A stretch of DNA of 64,000 nt from Castor canadensis (taxonomy: Eukaryota; Chordata; Mammalia; Rodentia; Castoridae), in the NCBI RefSeq assembly GCF_047511655.1, contig NC_133403.1, positions 12,955,014 through 13,019,013 of the forward strand, read 5' to 3'. The position numbers and the translations under genes were made by a program. This document shows, piece after piece, positions 25,417 to 36,655 of this stretch. Under the pieces are notes generated by a model, which made no database searches, was not told where the DNA came from, and saw nothing but the letters and a program-made list of their open reading frames with translations. How positions within the stretch are numbered: the first letter of the stretch is position 1; every line of letters begins with the position of its first letter.

Positions 25417-27164
25417 AGAATCCATTGCAACACACTGGCTTTTAATTACTGGCTCTGACAAGGATGAGACTCTCATCAGAGAATACTCTGTTACTTATGG
25501 TTTTTAGAGTTACCTAAGAATTATCAAGTTTGACCAGGACATGGAGCAGCTGGACTTCATGGTTGTTTGCTTGATTTTGGGAAAGAGAAGGAGCTGTCTC
25601 TGAGGTCCCGTAGATGGCCATCTCCTCTACATGCTTTAAGCTCAAGGGCTCTCCCACTGCTTCAGGGAAGCAATGGTCCCTAATCTGTGACAAAACTAGT
25701 GGAGGGATTGAATTGCTCTTAACTTGAGGTGTTCTTTCTCTTTCTTTGTTTTTTTTCCTTTCCCAAGGTTTTTGGCCTATAAAAATGTGGTTTAAGTAGA
25801 TAATGTGCTCCATAAGAAGTGGTTCTCCCACTGTAGGCCCTGCAGTTTAAGTATATGAAAGAGGGTATTTCTGTTTTTATTTTATGTATTAGGAAAACCT
25901 AATGCAAAGGAGTTCACACTTTTTTATTTCATATGGAAATAACTGGCTCCTTGGTGAGCCTGTTCTATAGTAAAAACTCCATGATGAAGCCAAATGTGAA
26001 ATTATCCCAGGTGCTGCTGGCCTGCCTTTATTTTTGATAGATATATTAAGTGCTGAAATTAAGTTCAGAGTCTTGTGATTACTAAGCATGAGCTCTGTCA
26101 CTGAGCTGCACCTCCCACCCCAATTTTTTTATTAGTTTTAATCTGGCCTCAGATCTTTACTTTCTATAATGTGAAATTTTTTGACATTCTAATCCAATTA
26201 TTTTAAATTTGTTCCTTAAGACTAATTCTAAGTCAAGAATTTCAAATAAAAACAGGCAATGATTAAAACTTGAATCGCCTCTAGGTGTTTAACATGGATT
26301 GGTGGTTGGGCCACTAACCAAAAGTTTGAGGAAAGCCAACTAATTTGTGCCCTATGTGCCATGCTGCTTAGAAAAGTGTTCCTCTGGGACTTTTCCTGGA
26401 GAATGTAGGGACCAAAGAAGCTTTCTAACACCTGGCGTGAGGATGGTCAGGCCCTGCAAGGTCCTACCAGAGTTCACCCTCTCATATAGGCAGAAGGGAC
26501 TTACTCTGGACAGGGCTCGTCTTCAGCCCCAGAGTTCCTCCAAATATCCTGATTGAGGAAGGAGTGTCATGTTGTAGAGGGCTGGCATTGTGACACAAAG
26601 CATCATTGCTGACACAAACATGGTTTCAGAAGGCACAAAGCACTGTGGTGACATACCAGACCTATCATTTAGGAGTTCTTGTAAAAGTCTTCCTTGGAAA
26701 GAAGGCAGCCTCCATTTGCAGGATCACAGTGACTAAAAAATTGTTTAATGCGTTGTGAAGACTATTACTGTAGGCCCTAGCTCTGGGGTTTTGTCCTCCC
26801 CAAGCAACACCTGCTGGGTATATGTGAAACTACTCCTGTTCCTTTGCTGGATGCATACTTCCCTATTTGGGCCATGCTTCCATGACAAAGTATGGTCACC
26901 TGGCATATCGGGCCTGGTGGTTACTGCTTGCACCCTGGTCTGCAACCTCATACAGTGTCTTCACTGGGCTAGGTACCTCACCAGCAAGGTTCCTGGTAAC
27001 ACTGCAGTTTTCTTACCCACCTCCTGGGAGCCTGACCCAGTGTTACTCCTGGGCCAGCTCGGCAACTGCATTGTAAGACACTCTCCAGCAGATGAGTCCA
27101 TTCCAATCGGAGAAAAATTGCACAGGCATTGCAGGGCATTTCCCCAGGCCCACCAACTGCCTCT

Positions 27165-27390
27165 TTGCCTTTATTACTTCTCTGTGCTGGAAATGCCCTT
27201 TTCTCAACCTGGGCTCTGGGAAGGTTAACTCTCCCCTTGATACCCTCACCTCTCAGCACACATTTCATGCCTTACTAACTCGGATTGCTTTGTCAGTTAA
27301 CTTCTGAGTGGACACACAGATCACTGTAGCCGACGACCTGGCATGTTCGCTGCCAGTGGTTGGTGCTCAGTATGTACTTAAAAATGAATC
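27165..27390 (+). repeat. L2-like fragment
   Basis: GTGCTGGAAATGCCCTTTTCTC, then CATTTCATGCCTTACTAAC and TTGGTGCTCAGTATGTACTT fit the L2 3' end. Divergent. Confidence 0.45.
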
Positions 27391-27414
27391 AGATCTTGAA
27401 GATCAAAAGTAACA

Positions 27415-27500
27415 GTACTGGTGGAATGGCCAAAGTGGTAAGAGTGCCTGCCTAGCAAGCATGAGGCCCTGAGTTCAACCCCAATGCTGCCAAAAAATAA
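27415..27500 (+). mobile_element. tRNA-like SINE unit
   Basis: GGTGGAATGGCCAAAGTGGTAAG to GAGTTCAACCCCAATGCTGCC and an A-rich tail. Confidence 0.8.
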
Positions 27501-27639
27501 TAAAAGCTGATGGAAAGAACTGTCCTGAACCATGGTGTTTCAGAGAGACTGAATCTGGCTGCGCAGCACCAGGTGGCAGCTAGGCACTAGGTGGAAGGCA
27601 TCTGTCATCTCCCGTGCCAGCTGGCGGGACTCCCTGTCG

Positions 27640-27843
27640 TCTACGCGCGGTGCTATCTCGGGCTGTTATTGGCTGCTCAACTCAAGTGTGTTTATTGGTG
27701 CTTCTCAAAGAGGTGGGCGGGCATTTTGTTGCTGAGTCTTGGGATTCATTGGTTATTGTTTCTGTCCATCACGCGGTGTCAGCTTTCCCCTGGTTTTTGT
27801 TGGCTGAAAGGATTTGAAGGCGTAGTTTGGCGGTCGCCTTGAC
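27640..27843 (+). promoter_or_regulatory. C22orf39 promoter
   Basis: No TATA box is apparent. ATTGG boxes lie at 27668-27672, 27694-27698 and 27748-27752, with a GC box near 27713-27721 and TTTGGCGG at 27826-27833. The layout is like the CCAAT array at the CDC45 end. A CpG-rich segment follows through exon 2. Confidence 0.6.
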
Positions 27844-28200
27844 ATGGCAGACGCCGGAAGCTGGCGGGTGAGTGTCGTGGTTACTTGGGGTCTGCAGCAT
27901 CTGGTCCGACCAGGTGCCGAGATTGAACCGGTCCTCTCTTGGGGAGCGAGATCGAGTGCGTGGGCCCTGCCTAGACTCATTTTCTGTCGCTGCAGCCGCC
28001 GCGGGCCTGCGAGACCTACCGCGCGGAGTGGAAGCTCTGCAGCAGCGCCAGGCACTTCCTGCATCACTACTACGTCTACGGCGAGCGGCCGGCCTGCGAG
28101 CAGTGGCTGCGCGACCTGGCGAGCTGTCGCGACTGGGAAGAGCGCCGGAGCGCCCAGGCTCAGGTGCGATCGGAGGGAGGCCGGGCGCAGGTCCAGCGAG
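27844..28200. promoter_or_regulatory. CpG-rich segment over C22orf39 exons 1-2
   Basis: Many CpG dinucleotides from the ATG through exon 2, consistent with a CpG-island promoter of a broadly expressed gene. Confidence 0.6.
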
Positions 28201-30278
28201 GTCCCTCCTCTGGTGTTTCCCTTCTTTTGAGAAACACCCAGCGTTAGCACACTGACAGTACTTTCAGGCACCGTTGTGGACAGAGGGAGACAGAAAGGAG
28301 AGTGATTTGAAGAGAAAGGCCTGATTTTCAACCGGCCCACGGAGGATGTGAATAATGCTGGTCGAACAACCATAACCGGGAGCCAGTCTCCACCACCCTC
28401 ACTCAGCCCTGGGGACCCTCAGAGGAAAAAAGGCCCAGGTGCCCGTAACAGAAGTTTGATAGGCTGTAGAGGGTAGTGGGGGTGAGGTTTCTGAGGTATC
28501 AAGGACCTGATGGGCTTAAAAAGGTTATGGTGGTTGCTGGGGAGTGGTAGAGCGCCTGCCTAGCAAGTGTGGGACCCTGAGTTCAAGCCCCAGTACAAAA
28601 GATAATGGTCTAGCCTAAAAGAGTGCAGGGATGCACAACTTGGCTTAGACCCTTAAAAGATTGGTCTGAGCCAGGTTCCAGTGACTCATGCCTGTAATCC
28701 TAGCTACTGAGGAGGCAGGGATTAGGAGGATCGAGGTCCCAAGCCAGCCCAGCCAAATAGTTTGCCAGACTATCTTGAAAAAGCCCATCATGAGAAAGGG
28801 CTGGAGGCCCTGAGTTCAAACCCCAGTACTGAAGAAAATAAAATAAAATAAAATAAAATAAAATAAAGACAAACTGGGTATGGCCCAGCAGAAAGTCTGA
28901 AGTGTTGAGGGGTTTGTAGAGTCCAAAGTGTTCCATGCAGTGTTTGGTGGGAATGTCAGCTGTTCTGATTATCTAAAGATCAAATGTACACCTATCAACC
29001 CCAGAGTTTTCTTCTGGAAGTTTATCCTAAGGAAGTAATAACAATGCATAGTTACAGAGTTCAAAATGTTCATTGTGTCACTATTTATGATAGTGCAAAA
29101 AGTGAAAGCAACCTAAATTTCACTAACAGAAATTTGACCAAATAACTTTTTCCACACAGAGGGGTATGTAGCAATTAAAAAGAATAGGTAGGCACATATG
29201 AATAAAAAAAAAATAGTAATCTACCTAGGCATGGAAGGTTGCCTACAGTATTTAGTTTAGTGAAAAAAGCTGGAAGTAGGTTAGGCCACAGAGAATTATT
29301 CCACCTTTAGGAAAACATGTGACAGCTCTAAAATTTGTGTCTAAGAAGATGTTGAGAAGCTACTAGCTGCCACAGCAGGGATGGAGATGTGGAGGGGGGA
29401 AAGGGGTAATCTTTCATATTCTATTTTTGCATTTCTAATTGCTTTTTAAACATGATTAAAAAACATTTTATGGGCTGGAGATGTAGCTTAGTCAGTATAG
29501 TGCACTTGCCTACCATACCCAAGGTCCTGGGTTCGATCCCCAGCATTGCACAAAAAAAAAAAAAATTGAGACAACATATAGAGCTTAAACACAGACAGAT
29601 AGGTAAACAGATTAAATTATATGTGCAAAGAGGCCTGCAAAGCACCTAGCACTTACCAAGGTTAAGTGGGTCTGCCCTGTGCTGCCTTGTGTCTATGTTG
29701 GGGTCAGTGACTAAGAGAAGCTGGTGAATTTAGGGACATCTGTTGTACACAGCCCTGTGCAGGTGGTCTGGCCTCCTTTTCTTCCTCCCAGCTACAACTC
29801 AAGACTGTTGCCTGCCCCCTACTCAGTCCTCCCAGCCTCAGGCTTGGCAGACGAGCCTGCCCCAGACTCACCAGGCCATCCAAAGTGAACGCCCAAGACG
29901 TGCTTTTAAATTCCTGAAATTATGGTGGCCTACACAGTTTTCTATAGTAACTTGTGAGAAAGATGACCTAGATCTGTGTGCTAATATGGAACAATCATCA
30001 AGGTATATTAAGTGCACCATATGCTACCATTTGTCTACCTGTGTTCAGGAAGGTGCTAATGAGGAGGTGGTCTAGGGGCTATGAGACAGTCCTGGGGGCC
30101 CTGGGATCCAGCTGTGAAGCAGTAAGTGATCAGAATCTCATTTGCACAGCAATCCCTCTGTGAGAGCGAGCGGGCACGCATCCAGGCTGCACTGAAGCAC
30201 CCTCTGGTGTGGACCCTGAGGCAGAAGCCCCCCGAAGACTGGCACCACCCTCTACCACAGGAGGAGAAGGATGAGTGA
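27844..30278 (+). CDS. C22orf39: C22orf39/PANTS, small twin-CX9C protein (complete)
   Basis: Three coding exons, 27844-27867, 27996-28163 and 30150-30278, join at phase 0 to 106 residues plus TGA. The start MADAGSWR and the exon 2 text RAEWKLCSSARHFLHHYY match the human C22orf39 family (UPF0545). The protein has C-ETYRAEWKL-C and C-EQWLRDLAS-C, two CX9C pairs, which is the CHCH-type helical hairpin layout. There is no signal peptide or membrane segment, and the tail ends in an acidic EEKDE-type stretch. The family product is described as a 22q11 synaptic plasticity protein (PANTS). The twin CX9C pattern suggests oxidative folding, possibly in the mitochondrial intermembrane space, but that is inference. 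The gene lies between UFD1 and MRPL40, as in human. Confidence 0.95.
28525..28605 (+). mobile_element. tRNA-like SINE unit
   Basis: GGGGAGTGGTAGAGCGCCTG to GAGTTCAAGCCCCAGTAC, in C22orf39 intron 2. Confidence 0.8.
28673..28867 (+). mobile_element. Composite SINE with (AAAAT)n tail
   Basis: CCAGGTTCCAGTGACTCATGCC to GAGTTCAAACCCCAGTACTG. The tail has expanded into about six AAAAT units (28836-28867). Confidence 0.88.
28955..29470 (+). mobile_element. Old L1 (L1M) 3' fragment, sense
   Basis: GCAATTAAAAAGAATAGGTA, TTAGTGAAAAAAGCTGGAAGT and TATGATAGTGCAAAAAGTGAA are in the usual order of L1M ORF2 ends. Fills much of C22orf39 intron 2. Confidence 0.7.
29472..29565 (+). mobile_element. ID-like SINE
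   Basis: GGGCTGGAGATGTAGCTTAGT to GGGTTCGATCCCCAGCATTG with a poly-A tail. It is close to a canonical ID unit. Confidence 0.88.
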
Positions 30279-30807
30279 CAAAGGACCAGCACCCCTGTCC
30301 TTGCCTGTGTGGCTTCCTTGAGTCTGTTTCTTGTGGGACCAATACACAGCCCTAAAGACTGTAACTAGCCTCAAACACTGAGGTCCCTCTGAGCTTCCAC
30401 CCAACCTGGAACACAGAGCAGGACATCTCCAGCCCTACCTGCACACCCCTCACCTACATGGGGGCATCCCTCCTCTGCAGTGCTCTGAAATGCCCACGAT
30501 TACAGAAAGCCAAGCATTGTGGCAGTACCTGTGAGCAGCTAGGTCAGGCTGGCTCAATCCCATACCCCACCCCAGGAACAACAGCACCAGATATGGTAGT
30601 TCAGAGAGGTAGGATTCTCAGGTAAACTCTCTTTTTATTTTTTTCTGTGCTGGGGTACTGCAAAAAAAGAAAAAAAAAGAATGATGGAACAGTGTCTTTC
30701 AAACTTTTTGGACAACAGTCCATAGTAACAGGTATTGTGTGTTCTAATCTAGTACATACTATTACTTACAGCATATTACTATTGAAACAAGCTTGACAAA
30801 ACAAGCT

Positions 30808-30925
30808 GGTGCCAGTGACTCACACATGTAATCCTAGCTACTCAGAAGGCAGAGATCAGGAGGATCTCAGTTCAAAGCCAGCACTGGGCAAATAGTTTTT
30901 GAGATCCTATCTTGAAAAAAACCCA

Positions 30926-30968
<43 letters not shown>

Positions 30969-31032
30969 GGGCTGGTGGAGTGGCTCAGGGTGTAGGCCCT
31001 GAGTTCAAACCTTGGTATCTCAAAAAAAAATG
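30808..31032 (+). mobile_element. Composite SINE with (CA)20 in its linker
   Basis: Left part GTGCCAGTGACTCACACATG, then a linker AAACCCATCACACACA that has expanded to a CA microsatellite (30927-30966), then AAAGGGCTGGTGGAGTGGCT. Confidence 0.88.
30927..30966 (+). repeat. (CA)n microsatellite, about 20 units
   Basis: An uninterrupted CA run at the point where other copies of this SINE read CCCATCACAAAA. Confidence 0.97.
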
Positions 31033-31129
31033 CTTATTTATACTGTGCAGGATATATTGCCATTTTCAAGAAACTGCTATGCACTCAGGATGAAACCTCT
31101 TACTATGTACAATTTAATATATAGCAATT

Positions 31130-31575
31130 AAAAAAAAACTACAAATATAGTAATTTGGGTGAGAATCAAGGAAATTATTCTGAGTTTTAAAGTGAATCTT
31201 AAAAGGATATATGTGACATGATTCCATTTATGTAACACTGGTGAAATAATGTCATTGTAGAATACAGCTTAGTAGTTGCTGGGGAGTTGGGGTGGGAGGA
31301 CAGGTGTCACTCAAGGAGGTTCTGTGGTGAAAAAAATCCACACAACCGTGGTTTCACAGGGCTCTGTGTCTGGTAAAATTGTATATAGCCAGACATATAT
31401 ACAAGTGAGTGTAGATATAAGTGGTGGGATTGAAGATGCTTTGTGGAACACCAAGGTTAATTTCTGGGTCCTGACATTACTGTAGTGTGTAAGGTATTGA
31501 CCTGGGGGAGACAAGAACAAGATTATCCTATGTAACCTCTCGTGAATCTATAATCACATCAAAATAAAACAATTA
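31130..31575 (+). mobile_element. Old L1 (L1M) 3' end, sense
   Basis: GACATGATTCCATTTATGTAAC, the middle TACTGTAGTGTGTAAGGTATT, and an end at CGTGAATCTATAATCACATC plus AAAATAAAAC are characteristic of L1M 3' UTRs. Confidence 0.7.
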
Positions 31576-31583
31576 ACAAATCC

Positions 31584-31695
31584 AGGTGAGATGCTACACA
31601 CCTGTAATTCAGCACATGGGAGGCTGAGGCAGGAGGATCCCAAGTTCAAGGCCAGCCAGGCCTCCACAGCTAGATCCTGCCTCAAAATATCAAAC
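31584..31695 (+). mobile_element. B1-like SINE, sense
   Basis: GGTGAGATGCTACACACCTG to GGAGGCTGAGGCAGGAGGAT, ending in CTGCCTCAAAATATC. Confidence 0.75.
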
Positions 31696-32124
31696 AAAAC
31701 AAGTCAAAAGCACTAAGGTAAAGCCCCTGAACTAGGCCTTTGCTTTGGCAGGGGGGTGTAGAAGGCCTCAGTGTAAGCCTGGATTTGGATGGGAAGGTCC
31801 AGCCGTGCCAGGGAGAGAAAGAGGCCCATAGAGGTGGAGGGACCCGGCACCATGTGTTGGCAGAGATCTGGGTAGGATTCGTGGGATGGCTGGTATCTGA
31901 CATGACTTTTGTTCTACAGAAACATCTGGCTGCTTCCCAGAGGCGGGCTGGAGTGGACTCGCCTAGCATGGACAGGTCAGTTGGCCAATCCAGTAGAACA
32001 AGCAAAAGGTGACAATGACTTGGATCTCAGCACTGCTGAGGTCAGGGACATTGGTTACATTCAGTCATTGACTCAGACAGAGGTGCAGTAAAAGCCCTTG
32101 GAATCCTATGCTACATTTTTATGC

Positions 32125-32330
32125 AGGACTGGTAAGTGGGGTTTGAATTCAGGGCTTCATGCTTGCTAGGCCAGCACTGTACCACTTGAGCAACTCCACC
32201 AGCCCTTTTTTCTGTTGGGTATTTTCGAGACGGGGTCTCATGAACTATTTGCCCAAGTCTGGCCTGGAACCAAGACCCTCGTGATCTCTGTCCCTGAGTA
32301 GCTAGGATCACAGGTGTGAGCTGTCTAGCC
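32125..32330 (-). mobile_element. Composite SINE, antisense
   Basis: GTGGGGTTTGAATTCAGGGC to AGTAGCTAGGATCACAGGTG. Confidence 0.82.
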
Positions 32331-32439
32331 AAAGGAGTTTTGTTGTTGCTTTTTAAGACAGGGTCTTTTTTTATGGTTTTAATTTGCATTTCTTTAACTG
32401 TAGGCTTTTCATTCACACTTTGTCTTTGTGTTTTCTTTT

Positions 32440-32950
32440 GAATGTTGCTTGTGTCTTTTATTTATTAGTGTATATTCGCTGTACGGAGGGGGGTCACTGT
32501 GATTTTAAATACGGGCTCACAATGAACCTTAATTAGATCACCTCTCCATCATTGTCCAACATCTTCTCCCTTCTTAGCTTGTTCTATTTTCATTCATGCA
32601 TACACACTACATCCACTGTATTTGCCTCCTTCATCCTGTTTACCCTCTCCCTTCCCACTAGGACAGAACCTCAGACAGAACCTTCCTGTCCTTCATTGTT
32701 TAAAGTGTATATTGATTGTTCAGTGGAGTTTTGCCTTGGTATTTCACACATGTATATATCATATTTTAATCAGATTAACCCTCCCTACTACTTACTGTTT
32801 CTCTATCGTGCTGCTGTATTACAGCTTTCAGCTCATTTTGTTATTTTATCTTCATACACAGATACAAAATTTTTCAACATTATTCTCTCTTTCTCTTTTC
32901 CTATCTCCTCTCCCCCCGATAGTACCCTCAGACAGACCCATGATTACAAT
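32440..32950 (-). mobile_element. L1 3' UTR-type fragment, antisense
   Basis: TTTATTAGTGTATATTCGCTG, then a C/T-rich tract with TCACCTCTCCATCATTGTCC. Similar starts at 48960 and 56430 support an L1 3' end in minus orientation. Confidence 0.5.
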
Positions 32951-32954
32951 CATG

Positions 32955-32988
<34 letters not shown>
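32955..32988 (+). repeat. (CT)n simple repeat
   Basis: Nearly pure CT run with one TTT interruption, next to a B1-like antisense unit (32990-33090). Confidence 0.92.
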
Positions 32989-33109
32989 GTAGCCCTGGCT
33001 GACTTAAAACTCTCTATGTACCCTAAGCTGGCCTGGAACTTGCAATCCTCCTGCCTCAGCTAGGATTGTAAGAATCTGCCACTACACCCAGAGGAAAGGA
33101 CAGTTTTTA

Positions 33110-33465
33110 AAAAAAGTGGTTGATGCTGGTAACGAAGGCTATCCACATTCAAAAGAATGAAGCTGGTTGGACCTTTGCTAAACACTACATACAAAACTAA
33201 CTCAAAATAGATCAAAGACCTAAATGTAAGACCTGAAACAATAAAACTCAGAACATAGGAGAATAATTTCTTGCCTGTGACACCAAAGTCACTGACATTA
33301 AAAATAAAAATAATTGGGGGTATGGCTCAAGTGGTAGAGTGCCTGCCTACCAAGCATGAGGCTCTAAATTCAAACTCCAGTACCAGAATAAAAGAAAGAA
33401 AAAAGAAACAAATTGGGCTTCATAAAAATTTTAAAACTTTGTGCCTCAAAAGGCTATTAACAGGG
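33110..33465 (+). mobile_element. L1 ORF2 fragment, sense, with SINE insertion
   Basis: GGCTATCCACATTCAAAAGAA, ACTCAAAATAGATCAAAGACC and, after a tRNA-like SINE unit (33311-33400), TTGGGCTTCATAAAAATTTT follow L1 ORF2 near its C-terminal third. The frame is broken. Confidence 0.72.
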
Positions 33466-33545
33466 CTGGAGTCATGCAGTGGTGCAAGTGGAAGAGCACG
33501 TGCCTAGCTTGCATAAGCAAGGCCCTAGGTTCAATCCCTAGCCCT
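33464..33545 (+). mobile_element. ID-like SINE
   Basis: GTGGAAGAGCACGTGCCTAG to TAGGTTCAATCCCTAGCCC. It abuts the left flank of the ERV. Confidence 0.7.
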
Positions 33546-33578
33546 GTAATAGAATCACAGAGACAAACAGAATGGTGG

Positions 33579-33926
33579 TGTTGCGGAAATCTCAAGCACA
33601 GATACGGGACACAGAGGCAGTTTAGCAGGAAGCAACGTTCTATTGTGCTGGCACAGACCCAGCGGACTCGTGTCCAAAGGCTGAGCCCTGAGAACAAAGG
33701 GGTCTCACCTTAGACACCCTTGCAAGCAGGTTAGAGGCAAAAAGCAAACCTCAACCCACATATGGCTGCATGTGACTTCATTGGCTATTTCATTCCCCTA
33801 GTGCTTGTGACCTTCTTCATGTTTCAATTCTGAAAGTTTTATCTCTCTGCTTTGCCATTCCTTCTCCCTACCTCATTATCAGAACACAGCCTGTCTGTTT
33901 CTCTTCTGGTCCTCTTCCCTGCTACA
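33579..33926 (-). repeat. ERV 3' LTR (shortened)
   Basis: Matches both ends of the larger LTR but lacks about 770 bases of its U3 (junction near 33867). The TATA-like and AATAAA-like stretches seen in the other LTR are changed here. Confidence 0.85.
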
Positions 33927-35081
33927 TCATTCCCCCCTTTGATGCTCGGACCCACCTAGGGTCAAAGAGCATCATCTTGATCTGGGGGTTTGTATTTCCA
34001 TAGCATCATTACATGCGTGGCCATTTTTCTTTTTATAGTGGCCTCCATAATGGTCCTGATAGACCACAATACTAGGGGGACCAGGCAGTGTAATACTAAG
34101 CATGCTTCTAGGGTAAGACCCATTGCCTGCTTTTATGACAAATATTCTGTGTTGTTTTCTTTACTCTGGGACACTTACCAGTAACCTCATTAACCTGGTA
34201 GTATATAAGCCAATTTAACATGGGACCTCTTGGTGGGTGTGTGATACAAAGTATGGCTGTGCGGAGGTCCCAACAACGGCTCTCTTATAACATTTAGTAC
34301 ATGGGAGAAACCTTGTAAGGGCCAGCCCAAAAGGTAAGAGTCCAGGTGTGTAGAGGAGAGCAGGGGTGCATCCCATGTTTGAGCTTCCTCCATGTTTAGA
34401 CTAGTTAGCTTTCGGAGTGACTAGAGCGGGGCTGTCATCCTGTTGTTTGTGGTCCCCTGTTGTCTCCTGGAAAGGGGAGTCCTGCCGAGAAAGGGTGCAG
34501 GTGTTCCCGAGAGTGATCTTGGATGGTAAGGCTGAGTCAGAGACACACTCTCACTTGGGACAGGCTGGCTTTACTCGGCTGTGATGGATCCAGGGAGCAA
34601 TTTTTGTTATTTTTAACTATAGTGGGGACAGACAAGACAACAACAAAAGGGCCACTCCAATGGGGTTTTAATGGTTGGATATATTTTTTTTTTTACCCAC
34701 AGTATCTTTCAGGTTTTTTTTTAACTGAGTAGAATTACCATGGCAACAGTATACTATCAGTATACTGATAACTCATGTTCAAGAAAACTCATTGTTTAAA
34801 AAAGTTAAAACTACTATCTTTAAGTATCAAAGGACATGTTTAGAGCCAGTAAAAATAGTCATTTTGTCTCTAACTAGAAGACCCTGTCTAAAAACATGAG
34901 TTTGTGTCTGGAAGGGCTTTAATGCCAGATGTCCACACATGTTTAAAAACCACTTCCTCACTATCCTTTTGGCCTTGGTTATTTTTGAGAGGTCTGGCAT
35001 GAGTGACTCCATTTGAAATTTGACAGCATTCCCTGCTGGTCTCCAAACAGTTTGTCTCCAAGCAGTCTTTTCTGAAGATTT

Positions 35082-35172
35082 GTCTCCTATCCAAGTATTA
35101 ATCAGGCCTGACCCTGCTTAGCTTTTGAGACCAGCCAGGACTGGGCACGTTTAGGGTGGTATGGCCATTGAC
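35082..35172 (-). pseudogene. 5S rRNA-derived pseudogene
   Basis: The minus strand reads GGCCATACCACCCTAAACGTG, then AAAGCTAAGCAGGGTCAGGC and ACTTGGATAGGAGAC. That is about the first 91 bases of vertebrate 5S rRNA in order, with scattered changes; the last quarter is missing. Box A and box C of the internal RNA polymerase III promoter are nearly intact. It lies within the ERV interior, in the same orientation as the ERV. Confidence 0.85.
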
Positions 35173-36633
35173 TGAAGATCTTTTTTGATTGGTCATTTTC
35201 TTTCCTTATGAGGATTTACTCTTTCCTGGATTTTGTTTGGTTGGTTGGTTTTGGGCCTATGTCAGGGAGGGCGGGAGGTGGGGAATAACGAGCAGATCAG
35301 GTGGGAGTCGGTACCAACTAGACCTTTTTGGTCAAATTTAAGCAACAAAGAGGCTTAGAAGGAGTGGCACTTAGGCTTCTAGAAAAGAACAATAAATAAC
35401 AAAATCCAACAAAAGCAGATGTCTAAAAAGCTAACCTGGTTGACACATAAACACTTATTAGAGTCATTTTTTTATGAACTTGGTTGTAAATGTCCCAGAA
35501 GGATCAGAACAGTAATGACGAAAACTTAAAAGAGCCATGGTTAAAATTTTGATGGACAATTTAGCAACTAACAAACAATATATCAGTACCAGTAACTTTT
35601 TGTTACTGTTTTTATCTAAATTTTGTATTTTCGAAGGCTTGATATACTTGAAAAACATAAATATATTTAATATATAGGAACCAGCAACAGCATCACAGCT
35701 CTATAGAGGTTATAATATACATATTAGTTTAGCTGTTGTTCTTGAAGTAAAACCTTAAATTTTTTTCATCAATGGTGGGGGGAAGAGAACAGTTTTAATA
35801 AACCCAAATAGACCAGTCACAGACACATATAGGGTACCAACCATATTAGAATCACCCAAGAGAACAGTTGTTTAACCATGAGATCATTGCAAAAATTTTA
35901 CATAAACTTAGAAAATAAGAGGCATGGAAGAGGCAGAGAGACAGCTAAAACACCAGCACAGGGTTTATTGTTCAAGCAAGAGCCCTGTGCAGGAAGACCC
36001 CAGCAAAAAAGCTAGAGCCCATTGCCACACACAAGCTTGGGCTAGATAGAGGTGGCTCGTGGAAAAGTACCAGGAAGGTCACTAAGAGATACTGTTGCTG
36101 GGCAACCAAGAAAGATAAGTTGTAGTTAGGTCACTGTCTGCTCAACTGTCCTTGGTATCCATCTAGGGAGATAAAGGTCAACAATTGTCTCTTTGTCAGT
36201 CTTTGGGGTTGAGTGGGGAGTTTTTACGTCATCTGCAAGGGGAAAGGGGTTCTGGTCCTAACATGGCTGTCCTCATTGTTAATCCCAACATAAACCAACT
36301 CTTTAATGACCATGACTCAGGTACCTCAGTAGTTACCCTGACAAAGATCACCAGAGAACACAGGTAAATATTTATGGGGTCTAAATGTGGAGTTAGGAAA
36401 TCTAATGGCCAAGAATCGTGGCTCAGATGTTGATAAGGGATCGAATCCCAGGTTGTTGACATTAACACATGGCTCATGATATACAGCAGGATCCCACCAA
36501 CCTGTAGTCAATGGAGCGCCCCCCCCAACCTAAAATAACAGGCCCAATCTGGTCATCCCAGGCCAAAAATTCCTTCTGCCTGCCATGTGGAAGGAGTAGG
36601 ACTAACATCTCCACTCTGTTGACTCCAATAAAA

Positions 36634-36655
36634 ACTGGAGGTCTTGACCTCCAGT
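36634..36655. repeat. Perfect 10-bp inverted repeat
   Basis: ACTGGAGGTC, a TT loop, then GACCTCCAGT, inside the ERV interior. It would form a tight hairpin; no known role. Confidence 0.6.

Larger units (their letters stand above)
25387..27843. other. Intergenic region UFD1 to C22orf39
   Basis: Contains the UFD1 3' end, a decayed ID-like fragment near 26050-26120, an L2-like stretch (27165-27390), a tRNA-like SINE unit (27415-27500) and the C22orf39 promoter. The span 25430-26040 and most of 26130-27160 show nothing recognisable. Confidence 0.8.

Noticed and set aside
26755..27228. 157-codon open frame on the plus strand
   Set aside because: No recognisable domain, no splice or promoter context, and its end overlaps an L2-like repeat. 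Best seen as chance.
27753..28373. 206-codon open frame on the minus strand
   Set aside because: It is antisense to C22orf39 exons 1-2 in a GC-rich region, where long chance frames are common.
32552..33002. 146- and 126-codon frames on the plus strand
   Set aside because: They run through an L1 3' UTR-like piece and a CT microsatellite.
35930..36550. Second LTR nested in the ERV interior
   Set aside because: TTTATT near 35960 and some LTR-like text are suggestive, but no paired copy, clear ends or target duplication was found.
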